From: Aureococcus anophagefferens
Lineage: Eukaryota > Sar > Pelagophyceae > Pelagomonadales > Pelagomonadaceae
NCBI RefSeq assembly: GCF_000186865.1
Contig: NW_008705566.1
Location: forward strand, 343,945-407,944
DNA: 64,000 nucleotides
Direction: 5' to 3'
In this document: in pieces, positions 38,251 to 46,353 of the stretch
How the letters are laid out: every line of letters begins with the position of its first letter
How positions within the stretch are numbered: position 1 is the first letter of the stretch
Made by a program: the position numbers and the translations under genes
The notes under the pieces: generated by a model
Told to the model about the DNA's origin: nothing
Seen by the model: only the letters and a program-made list of their open reading frames with translations
Databases searched by the model: none

Positions 38251-38891
38251 ATGTCCGAGCCCGTGGCTAAGAAGGCCAAGACCGACGCGCCGCACATGAA
38301 CATCGACGACATCGTCGATAAGGCCTACGAGGGCAAGACCCAGCGTCCTCTGTCTCTCTAGCGCGTTAGGCGACCTAGCCCGCCTGCGCGCATCCTGTGG
38401 CCGTGACGATTTTCGAGAGATTTCGGGTGGGGAAATGATGAAAAATCGTTACCGACACATTTACAGGCAAGACCTTCACGGAGATCGCCGACGCCCCCAT
38501 CAGCGCCCTCCAGGGTCTCGCGGACTGGACGGACGACGTGGGCAAGAAGCTCCACATCCCGACGATCAAGAAGCTCGGCCAGTGGAAGTACTTCCTCTGG
38601 AGCCGCGCGTTCGTCACCCTGAGTAAGTACGAGATCCCGGACCACCGCGTCGCCGGGTCCCTCCTGAACTGCAACAAGGCGCTCGACAAAGATCACGAGG
38701 GCAAGACGATCAAGGAGATCCTCGCGCTGCCGCCGTCGGCGCTCTCGGGCATCGCGGAGCACTCCGACGCGGACCTGGCCAAGTTCAAGGTCAAGACCAT
38801 CGAGGACCTCGGGACCTGGAAGTTCGCGCTCGCGGCCAACTCCATCGCGACGCTCGCGGAGATGGAGTCCGCGGACATCAACGTCCACTGA
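38251..38891 (+). CDS. Two-repeat helical protein, unknown function
   Basis: Exons 38251-38332 and 38467-38891 give 168 residues if the intron starts at the GC of the target duplication, or 172 if a GT four bases inside the element is used; both are in frame. After a short basic start (MSEPVAKKAKT) the protein is two copies of a 60-residue unit. Unit 1 contains EGKTFTEIADAPISALQGLA and KLGQWKYFLWSRAFVTLSKYE-like helices; unit 2 contains EGKTIKEILALPPSALSGIA and DLGTWKFALAANSIATLAEME-like helices. The exon junction falls inside the EGKTFTEI motif. Small soluble helical repeats of this kind are not assigned by me to a family. Confidence 0.65.
38341..38466 (+). mobile_element. Introner element, class 3 (short), copy 1
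   Basis: A 126-bp element with a perfect 8-bp target duplication gcaagacc (38333-38340, 38467-38474). It begins CAGCGTCCT and ends TTTACAG. From GTGGCCGTGACGA to AAATCGTTACCG it matches the copy at 41941-42020. It carries an extra stretch of about 46 bp after CAGCGTCCT. No clear terminal inverted repeat is seen. Confidence 0.85.
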
Positions 38892-39061
38892 GTGGAGGCC
38901 TGTGCCGCGCGCGCCGAGCTGCGATTGGGTAATGTGAGCTGCTTTTTAATACACAGCAGAGCCGCGGATGGCCGAGCAGCCTAGCGCGGGCGTTTTCGCA
39001 AAAGCCAGCCTCAGCCGCGTAGCGAGGACCCCTCGGGTTCCAAACTACAAAGAAAAACATG

Positions 39062-40951
39062 TTAGCAGCCCGTCGCCGCCGTCGTCGACTCGCCGAACTG
39101 GTTCGTGATCGTGATCTCGGCGCTGGACGTGTCGAAGGGCACGTCGACGGACACGGACGCCGCGCGCCAGTGCGCCTCGAAGTCGAAGTCGCCGGTCACG
39201 GTGCCGTCGTCGTCGTCGCCGACGGCGGCCGTGATCGTGTAGGTGCCCGGGAACGTGTTCATCTGCTTGAACGTGTTGTAGGCGTCGAAGGTGATCGTCG
39301 TGCCGTCGCACCGCACGTTCGCGACGATGGGCGCCTCGTAGACGCGCTCGATGGAGTAGGCGTACCAGCCGCCGCCCGGGTTCGAGCAGTAGCGCTTGCC
39401 CGAGCACCTGGGCAGGACAAGAGTGCGAAATTCCCAACTTCAAAGGCTCATATCTCGGTCCTTTTCCACTCGTTTCGGCTAATTTTTGGACGAGCGATCA
39501 TCTCTCGGAGCGCTCTCGACGCGTGGATGCTTTTTTCCGGAACGCGCGCGCGCGGAACACTCACGTTGAAGCGACGTTGAATCACCCTTGTCCTGCCCTG
39601 CCGAGCACTTGGCGCCGTAAACTTTCAATTCCCAGGCGATCTCGGACGTGTTCCGCGCGACCTCGATCGCGCGGACGCTGTACTGGTCGTGGACCTTGAT
39701 CTTGTCCGCCCAGAAGATGCCGAGCTGGTTGCCCGTCGTCAGCCGGTCGTTGTCGCCGAAGTGGGGCGTGTACTCGCCCAGGAAGTAGGAGAAGGACACG
39801 TAGCCGCGCTTCGTCTCCTTGTAGTCCTCGAGCTTGACGCAGAGCATGCGGCTCTCGTCGTAGATCGCGTAGGTCTCCTCCTGGTTGTCGAACATGCAGA
39901 ACTCGTCCTCGCCGAAGTACTCCGCGTTGTGCTGGCCGCTCCAGACGACGTCGCCCGCCTTGTAGACCGTGCCGTCGTACTCGACGATCTTGTAGTCGCC
40001 GTACTCGCCGCCCAGCGTGTACTCGACGGTGCCGTTGACGTTCATCTTGATGATGCTGTTCGTCTGGCGCGACGAGATGTAGAACTGCGTGTCTTTCTCC
40101 GTGGCCTGGCAGTGGTTCGGGTCCTGGACCTTCTCCTCCGCGAAATGCGCGAGGTTCTCGTTCGAGGACACGGCGATCTCCTCGACCTTCGTCGTGCCGT
40201 CGACCTGCCAGATCGCCGCGTCCTCGTAGGCCCACTGGATGTCGTGGGAATCGCCGGACTCGCCCTCGCAGAGGCTCGTCCAGGTGTCCTCCTTCCAGTC
40301 CCACAGCGCGCGCGGGCCCGACGTGCCGTCGTCGCTGAGGGCCAGCAGCACGTGCGACGAATTGAACATCTTGAGCCCCAGGGGCTGGAACATGCGCCGC
40401 TTCACGTCCTTGTCGTCGCTCACGGTGTAGCCGTTGTCGAGCATGTACTTGCCGTAGACCGGCGACAGCTGCTTGAGCTTGCCCCGCAGGTCCATGACGA
40501 TCAGGTACGCCGCCGAGAAGTCGTTGCTGCCCGAGTAGGTCAAGCCCCAGAAGACGTGGCCCTCGACGGCCGCCGTGCCGATGGACCCGGCCACGCGGTC
40601 CACGTCGAGGTCCACGGTGATCTCGCGCGGGACGTAAATCTCTAAATCGTCGTAGGTCGACCAGTCGTCCTTGGAGACGCCCGCGTAGTCGCGCAGGTAT
40701 TCCTTCACGGACGCGTAGGCCGTGAAGTCCTCGTAGGTCAACGTCGCCGAGACCTTCGACGAGGACTCGTCCGTCGCGTGGGCGTGGCTCTTGAGCTCGT
40801 TGGCGTCGAGCTCGACGGCCGGCGCGCCGGCCTGGAGCCGCGCGCCGGCGAAGACCACGAGGCCGAAGACGGCGAGGCCCACGAGGGCCGCCGACGCGGC
40901 GCGCTTCGCCGGCTGCTTCGCGGCTGCCCCGGGCACCAACTGAGCTTCCAT
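39062..40951 (-). CDS. Arylsulfotransferase-like type II membrane protein
   Basis: Exons 40951-39609 and 39407-39062 join in phase 2 (Y-G-A-K|C-S-G-K) to give 562 residues. Residues 20-45 (ALVGLAVFGLVVFAGARL) are a signal anchor. The lumenal part has the repeated blade pattern of the arylsulfotransferase (ASST) family, including DSHDIQWAYEDAAIWQVDG, FYISSRQTNSIIKMNVNGTV and VWSGQHNAEYFGEDEFCMFD. It would transfer sulfate between phenolic or other donors and acceptors in the secretory pathway. The C-terminal exon adds a beta-rich domain with cysteines (YCSNPGGGWY). The start is the first ATG after stop-free sequence. Confidence 0.75.
39408..39600 (-). mobile_element. Introner element, class 1, copy 4 (spliced as intron 39408-39608)
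   Basis: A 193-bp element with a perfect 8-bp target duplication ccgagcac (39400-39407, 39601-39608). On the gene strand the target is GTGCTCGG, whose GT is the donor; the acceptor is the element's CCCAG. Splicing restores the site exactly. The body is antisense to the gene. Confidence 0.93.
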
Positions 40952-41113
40952 TGCTGCTCAGTCGGGCTGCGTGGCTCAAACTCGGATGTAATCGGCACCG
41001 TCGGCTCGTTGCACTTATGCCGCCGCGCGCGCGCGCGAGTCGCTCGCGCGCGCGCCCTACTCGCCATCTTAGGTTTTAAGGGGGTTTAATACGAAGCCAA
41101 AGTTGCGCTTACC

Positions 41114-44100
41114 CTACTCGATGCCCATGAGCTGCAGCGCCTTCCCCGTGGGCCTGCGTACGACGCGACCGGTGAGTCATCTGAAAAAAAGGATGGAAGG
41201 ACGCCGCGCCGCGCCAGTTCGTCACGAACGTCCGGTCCGCGACGGTCCACTCGCGCTGGAAGAAGAACTCCGCGTCGTCGGCGAAGAGCGTCTCGAGCAG
41301 CACGCCGAGCGCCTGCGCGGGAGACGGATCCGAGCGGGCCCGCGAATGGCGAGTTTGGGCCGGCGGTTGGGTCCGAGGGGGCGCCTTTCAGCCGGGCGCC
41401 GTTCGGTCGCTGGCGAGTCACAGGTTGCCCCTTTCACTTGATGTGGACGCCGGCTCGCGCGACGGCGCCCGGGAGCTTCTCCGCGTCCTTTGGCTTCGAT
41501 TCGTAGAGGTCCAGCCACTCGCCGGCCGAGGGCATGGCGTCGAGGAGCCGTCGCTCGTGCGCGGCGACCGCTTGTCGCGCGTCCGCGGCGGTGACGCGCG
41601 TCGCGGCGACGCCGGCGTAGCGGGCGACCCAGTAGGTCGTGGAGACGCCGACGTAGAACCCGCCGCGCCCGGCGCCGCCCCCGGGGAGCGCGCCGCGGAC
41701 GACGGCGCGCCAGTCGTCCGCGGCCGCGGCGGCGCTCGCGCCGCGGTCGGCGGCCGCGAGCAGGTCGCGGAAGGGCGTCGGCTCGGCGGCGCCGGAGGGG
41801 GCGCAGGACTTGATAGCGCACGGGAAGGATTCCGGCGCGTCGGCGCCCGCGGCGACGACCTGCGTCGACGCCCCGCCGAGCGACAGGAGGCCCGCGCGCG
41901 CCGCGCCGAGCGTCCGTTCCGCCGCGTGGCGCGTCGCCGCCTACCAAGCATGACGGTAACGATTTTTCATCGTTTTCCCAGCCGAAATCTCTCGAAAGTC
42001 GTCACGGCCACAGGACGCTGGTCGCCGCGAGCTCGAAGCCGCCCTCGGCCTCCGCCGGGACGGTCTCGAAGAAGAGGTCGGAAAAAGTCTCGCGGAGTTC
42101 GACCTCGACCTTGGCGAGCCAGGAGTCGTCGAGGCGGCCGTGGCGCATCGCCTGGCGGACACCCGCGGTGCAGCCGACGAAGACCGCGTCGTCGACGCCG
42201 GCGCCGTTGGCCTCGAGCCAATTCCGGAGCTTGTCCGCGGCCGCCGCGACGCCGCCGCGGTCGCTCGCCTTGCGCGCCTCGACGAGGAGCTCCTCGAGCG
42301 TCGCCCCGAGCTCCCACGAAGCTTCGTCGACGGCGCGCGCGAGCGACCCGCCCTCGACGGCGTAGGAGTAGCAGCGCGTGCCGCGGCTGCCGCCGTCGAC
42401 GACGCAGCACCGCGACGCGCGGCCGCGCTTGCGCCGCAGCGCGTCCAGGGCCGCGGTGTCCTCGCCGCCCGCGCGGCCGCGCCGGAGGCGCTGCGCGTCG
42501 CGGATCGCGCGGCGCGCGGCCGTCGCGCCGTCGAGGTCGCCCGCGGCCTCGCGGCACGCCGCGAGCCCCTCGTGGGATCGCAGCAGGTCCGGGTGCGCGG
42601 GCCCCAGCTCCTGGCGCTGCGCGGCGACGGTCTCCCGGAAGAGGTCCGCGGCTTCGTCGAAGCGTCCGAGCGCGCTCAGGGACTCGGCGAGGGCGCCCCG
42701 GCTCTGGAGCGCGTCGCGAACCCCCGCGGGGCCGAGCGCCGCGCGGCCCGCGGCCGCGCGCGCGTGCGTCGCCCGCGCGTCCTCGTGGCGGCCCGTGGCC
42801 GCGTAGAGCGCGCCGAGGTGGTTCGCGGAGTTGAGCGTCTCCTCGTGGCCGTCGCCGAGCGCGGCGCGCTGGCGCCGGAGCGTGTCGAGCGCGAGGGGCT
42901 CCGCGGCGCCGAAGTCCCGCGCGTAGCGCAGCGCGACGCCGTAGTAGTAGGCCGCGTGGAGCGTCGCGCGGTGCTCGGGCCCGAGGCGCCGCGTCCGCGC
43001 CTCGAACGCGGCGCGGAAGAGGGGCGCGGCCTCGGCGACGTTCTTCTCCTTGCGGTAGGCCTTGCCCAGCGCGAGCGCGCGGTCCACGGCCTGGTCCGAG
43101 TCCGCGCCGAAGCGCGCCACCGCGACCTCGAGCGCGCGCCGCCGGACGACCCTCAGCACGCCGAACTCCGCCATGAACTCGCCGCCCAGGAGCCTTTCGA
43201 GGGCCGCGACGCGCGCGTCGTCGTCGCCCGCCGCGTCGACGATCTCGACCGCGAGCGCGCCGAGGCTCGTCGCGGCCGACGCGCCGATGGTCGCGTCGAG
43301 CGTCCGCAGCCGGTCGTCGACCGCGTCGACGTTCCCCGCGAAGTAGGTCCGGAAATAAGCATAATAGACGTGCGTCTCCTTCTTGAGCGCGAGCACCTGT
43401 GCCGAATGAAAACAACTGGTTTGGGGGGTCCCGACCAAACTTCATCCCTAGCTCGGTCGAATCGAAGGCAATATGGCTCATTTTTGGACGAATCGATTGC
43501 TCTCGTCGAGGTCTCGAAGCACAGCCGAAGCGTTCGCGTCGAGACTGTCGTTATTGAAGTCGGGTGCAAAATTTGAATTCGGCGAGGGGGAACGCTGGCG
43601 CGTAGTGGACCTGGACCTCGGCGACGCACGGGGGCCCGCCGTCCGCCGCGACGCGGCAGCTGAAGAGCAGGTCCCGGTAGCCGTTGAAGGGCGGGTCGCG
43701 GAACCGGCTCTTGAGGCGCAGCACCGCGCCGCTCGCGAGCAGCGCGTCGCAGACGCCGACGAGCTGCGCCTCCGTCGCCGCGACGAGCGACGCGCGGAGC
43801 ACGTCGCAGAGGCGCCGGAACTCGCCGTCGTATTCTTTGAAGACCTTCTCCAGGCACCGCTCCTTGCCCTTGAGCCCCGGCAGGAGCGCGTGCTCCTCGT
43901 CGAGGCCCGCGGCCGCCGCGACGCGCCGGACGAGCGCCTCGAACGCGCCGCGCGCGCCGCGCGCCGCGCCGTAGACGTCGTCGAGGCAGATCGCGCCGTC
44001 GCGGTTCAGGTCGCTGGTCTGCACCGGCGCGCCCGCCGCGGCGAAGGGCGCCACGGCTTTGACGGCGTCGAGGCGCGCCATGGACGCGGCGACGGCGTCG

Positions 44101-44402
44101 AGCTTCTTCTTCGACGCGAGGAAACCGGCGGCCATGCGGAAGAACTCCTCGGCGTGCGCCGACACGGCGATGGCGCGGTCCTCGGGCGCGCGCGTCGGGG
44201 CCGAGCGCGCCGGCGCGGCGACGGCGCCGGGGGGCGCCAGGCGCTCCTTCTTGGCCCAGACGCGCTCCGCCGTGCGCTTCGAGACGACCTTGGGTTCCGC
44301 GAACCTCGTGTCCCACTCGTCGACCCACTCGTCCGCCGGCACGAGTTGCCGCGCGTCCTCGAGCGTGAGACCAGCTTCCGGGATGGACGCGCCGCTGCCC
44401 AT
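41114..44402 (-). CDS. RelA/SpoT-fold – kinesin-light-chain TPR – apyrase-like (GDA1/CD39) fusion
   Basis: Proposed exons 44402-43590, 43396-42017 (or -42029), 41940-41449, 41312-41215 and 41153-41114, about 940 residues. The start MGSGAS could be myristoylated. An EF-hand loop (DLNRDGAICLDDV) is followed by a RelA/SpoT-like fold (LKSRFRDPPFNGYRDLLF, CVAEVQVHY, then LALKKETHVYYAYFR). Next come several 42-residue kinesin-light-chain TPRs (e.g. LGPEHRATLHAAYYYGVALR). After them are apyrase-like motifs: VVDGGSRGTRCYSY (ACR1-like), VFVGCTAGVRQAM (ACR2-like) and LLSLGGASTQVV (ACR4-like). The usual ACR3 glutamate region is short or missing, so catalysis is uncertain. Two introners lie inside; the junction at 43590 is not a normal splice donor. 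The tail PTGKALQLMGIE requires a final GC-AG intron. Confidence 0.65.
41941..42020 (-). mobile_element. Introner element, class 3 (short), copy 2
   Basis: An 80-bp element with a perfect 8-bp target duplication gtcgccgc (41933-41940, 42021-42028). On the gene strand it starts CAGCGTCCTGTGGCC and ends GCTTGGTAG. A GT four bases inside (CAGC|GTCC) or the GC at the start of the target copy can serve as donor; both keep phase 0. It is nearly identical over about 55 bp to the copy at 38341-38466. Confidence 0.88.
43397..43581 (-). mobile_element. Introner element, class 2, copy 3, degenerate
   Basis: A 185-bp relative of the class 2 elements (shared gtcccgaccaaac, ctagctcggtc, ggctcatttttggac and gaagtcgggt blocks). 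Target copies are decayed: gcgagcac (43389-43396) against gcgagggg (43582-43589). The acceptor CACAG|GTGCTCGC is intact. The donor position expected four bases inside the element reads TT rather than GT. An upstream in-frame CAG|GTCCAC could serve instead. Confidence 0.75.
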
Positions 44403-44623
44403 TGCGGGTTACCTAAGAGCTGCCCATCGTTCAGGTTTCACTGTTTTACCGCATCGTGAAGGCTCCTTGACGTGACACGGTCGCCCGCCTGCGCGAGCAC
44501 CGCTCGGCCGTGGACGCCCCCGCGCGAGAGCTCGCGCACGAGCCGCGTTCGTCGAGGGGCAGCTCGTCGGGACGACGACCCCCCTCCCGAGGCCCTCGCC
44601 GACCCCGAAAGTCGCGCTCGAGG

Positions 44624-45238
44624 TTAGTAGCTCCCCTTCGATATCCTCTGCATCATGCGCTTGTCGTCGCGCTCCTTGATGTCCTGGCGCTTGTCGCGCA
44701 CGTTCTTGCCCTTGCAGAGGGCGAGCTCGACCTTGAGGAGGTTCTTGTCGTTGAAGTAGAACGCGAGCGGGACGAGCGTCGAGCCCTGGTCCGCGAGCTC
44801 GCCGTCGAGCTTGCGGATCTCGGCCTTGTGGAGCAGCAGGCGCCGCTTCGCCTTGGCCTCGTGCTGGAAGTAGCGCGCCGTCGTCGCGTGCGGCGCGATG
44901 TCGACGTTGTGGAGCCAGACGCTGCCGCCCTCGACGCGCGCGAAGCCGTCGCGCAGGTTCACGTTGTTGTTGCGGCAGCTCTTGACCTCCGTGCCCGTCA
45001 GGGCGATGCCCGCCTCCATGGTGCGCACGACGTGGTAGTCGAAGCGCGCCTTGCGGTTCGACGCGACCTGCAGGCGCCGCCCGTCGCGCTTCGCGGGCCG
45101 CTGGCCGGCGCCGAGCGCCGAGTTCCGGCGCAGCGCGTGTCTCGGCGCGCCGACGAGGCCCAGCGCCGCCGGGAAGAGGCAGGCGACGAGGAGCCGCGGC
45201 GGCAGCATGCGTCGCGGCGCTTGCCGGTGCAAACCCAT
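44624..45238 (-). CDS. smpB: SsrA-binding protein SmpB, plastid-targeted
   Basis: 204 residues from the ATG at 45238 (or 45208). The N-terminal 35 residues hold a signal-like hydrophobic stretch (LPPRLLVACLFPAALGLV), fitting a bipartite plastid presequence. The mature part matches SmpB: NRKARFDYHVVRTMEAGIAL, LTGTEVKSCRNNNVNLRDG, HNVDIAPHATT, RRLLLHKAEIRKL, LVPLAFYFNDKNLLKVELAL, CKGKNVRDKRQDIKERD. SmpB delivers tmRNA to stalled ribosomes for trans-translation. Stramenopile plastid genomes often keep ssrA, so a nuclear SmpB would act in the plastid. The basic C-terminal tail (KRMMQRISKGSY) that reaches the ribosomal mRNA channel is present. Confidence 0.92.
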   Translation of the reverse strand: MGLHRQAPRRMLPPRLLVACLFPAALGLVGAPRHALRRNSALGAGQRPAKRDGRRLQVASNRKARFDYHVVRTMEAGIALTGTEVKSCRNNNVNLRDGFARVEGGSVWLHNVDIAPHATTARYFQHEAKAKRRLLLHKAEIRKLDGELADQGSTLVPLAFYFNDKNLLKVELALCKGKNVRDKRQDIKERDDKRMMQRISKGSY

Positions 45239-45802
45239 TGCTCTCTTCGAGCAAAATCTGCCACAAGTAGGGGCGGACAATGAAGCTCGGACAGAAGATA
45301 ATTACCTCAAATTTCGCCTGGGGTCTCTGTTTACGCCTGAGACGCGTAGGTCGACTTCCCGGCCGTGTACACCCAAGATTTTTGGCTCGATCGACGTTGG
45401 GCCGGGCCCCATGGAACATATAAAAGAAAACGCGGGTGTACACGGCGCGATTTTCAACATTTTCCAGCCTTGAACGAAATGGGATTCGTCCAGCCCCATA
45501 GGAAAAAGACCGAGGCTTCGCGAAGCCATAACTTTACGAAATCCGGATCGATTTCCACGAACCCAGACTCTTTGATTATCAGCTAGATGCCCTCTATCCA
45601 TCGCACTGGGCGGCGCCGCCAAATTCGACGATCTGCGATCGGCCGATTTTCAGTGTCCCCCCCTACCACAAGGCAGGTCGCCCGCAAGCGCCGCGCGCGC
45701 CGCGCCGCTGTCAACGCCCGCACGCTCGCGCCGAGCGCCGTCGCGCGCTAGACAACGACGTCGATCTCGAGCGCCGTCGGCAAGACCGCGCACGTCGTCG
45801 CG
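45239..45802. other. Non-coding interval with inverted repeats
   Basis: About 560 bases between the SmpB start and a small membrane-protein gene. GC content is lower than around it. It contains the 13-bp inverted repeat listed next and a TATA-like catataaaag near 45416. No gene is supported; short open frames on both strands have no recognisable features. Confidence 0.5.
45362..45446. repeat. 13-bp perfect inverted repeat, 59-bp spacer
   Basis: Arms gccgtgtacaccc (45362-45374) and gggtgtacacggc (45434-45446) are exact complements, and similar gattttt/gatttt runs follow each. The TATA-like catataaaag lies in the spacer. It could be a regulatory dyad or the ends of a small decayed element. Confidence 0.75.
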
Positions 45803-46033
45803 ATGTCGGACGCTTTGCCCCAGGAAGACGCCGCGCCGGCGCCGGGCTCTATCGAGGGCACGGCCGAGTTGATCGTCATGGGCATCAAGCTCAAGCTCCA
45901 GTTCATGGCCTTCGGCGCCGCGGTCGTCCTCGTCGTCTGGTTCTTGTGCCGCTCGCCGACTCGGTCGCGCGAGTCCGACTACGAGGTCGACGAGACGGGC
46001 CGACGACGAAAGATCATGCACGGCGACCTCTGA
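45803..46033 (+). CDS. Small single-pass membrane protein
   Basis: A 76-residue frame with an acidic start (MSDALPQEDAAPAPGSIEG) and one transmembrane helix at about 33-50 (LQFMAFGAAVVLVVWFLC). The C-terminus is basic and charged (RSRESDYEVDETGRRRKIM). Codon use is like its neighbours. No family is recognised; the clear helix and good composition are the only support. Confidence 0.5.
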   Translation: MSDALPQEDAAPAPGSIEGTAELIVMGIKLKLQFMAFGAAVVLVVWFLCRSPTRSRESDYEVDETGRRRKIMHGDL

Positions 46034-46353
46034 ATCCCGGCGTCGCCGCGCGGTCCGCGCGGGCGACGCTGCGATAGTGCTGGGAGCTGCTGTGCGTGCT
46101 CTCGTCGCGCGCGCGGGGCCGACGCGCGACGGCGCCGCTCCCGACGCGCGCGCGCGCGGGCTCGTCTAAATAAGACGACTGTGTTGCATAAACATACCCG
46201 CCCAGCCTAGACTCCACAACCAAAAGAACCGGAACGCGTCGCATCGAAGCGCGGCGGAGGTCACTTACACGAACACTTCAACGTCAACAAAAAACTTCAC
46301 CGATCCCAAACGTGCTCTCTCAGAGTCGAAACGACCATGGAGCCACAGTAGTG
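46034..46353. other. Non-coding interval
   Basis: About 320 bases before the receiver-like gene. Nothing recognisable apart from alternating CG runs (cgacgcgcgcgcgcg near 46142) and lower-GC sequence (46170-46310) just upstream of the ATG, which probably carries the promoter and leader. Confidence 0.4.

Noticed and set aside
38962..39055. tRNA-like sequence (ggatggccgagcagcctagcg with a box-B-like ggttccaaact)
   Set aside because: The box A resemblance is good, but no acceptor stem and no T-stem pairing can be made, and the box B deviates. A tRNAscan run would settle it; I do not call a tRNA.
45302..45622. Overlapping short open frames on both strands upstream of smpB
   Set aside because: No start context, no motif, lower GC than real genes here, and an inverted repeat runs through them.
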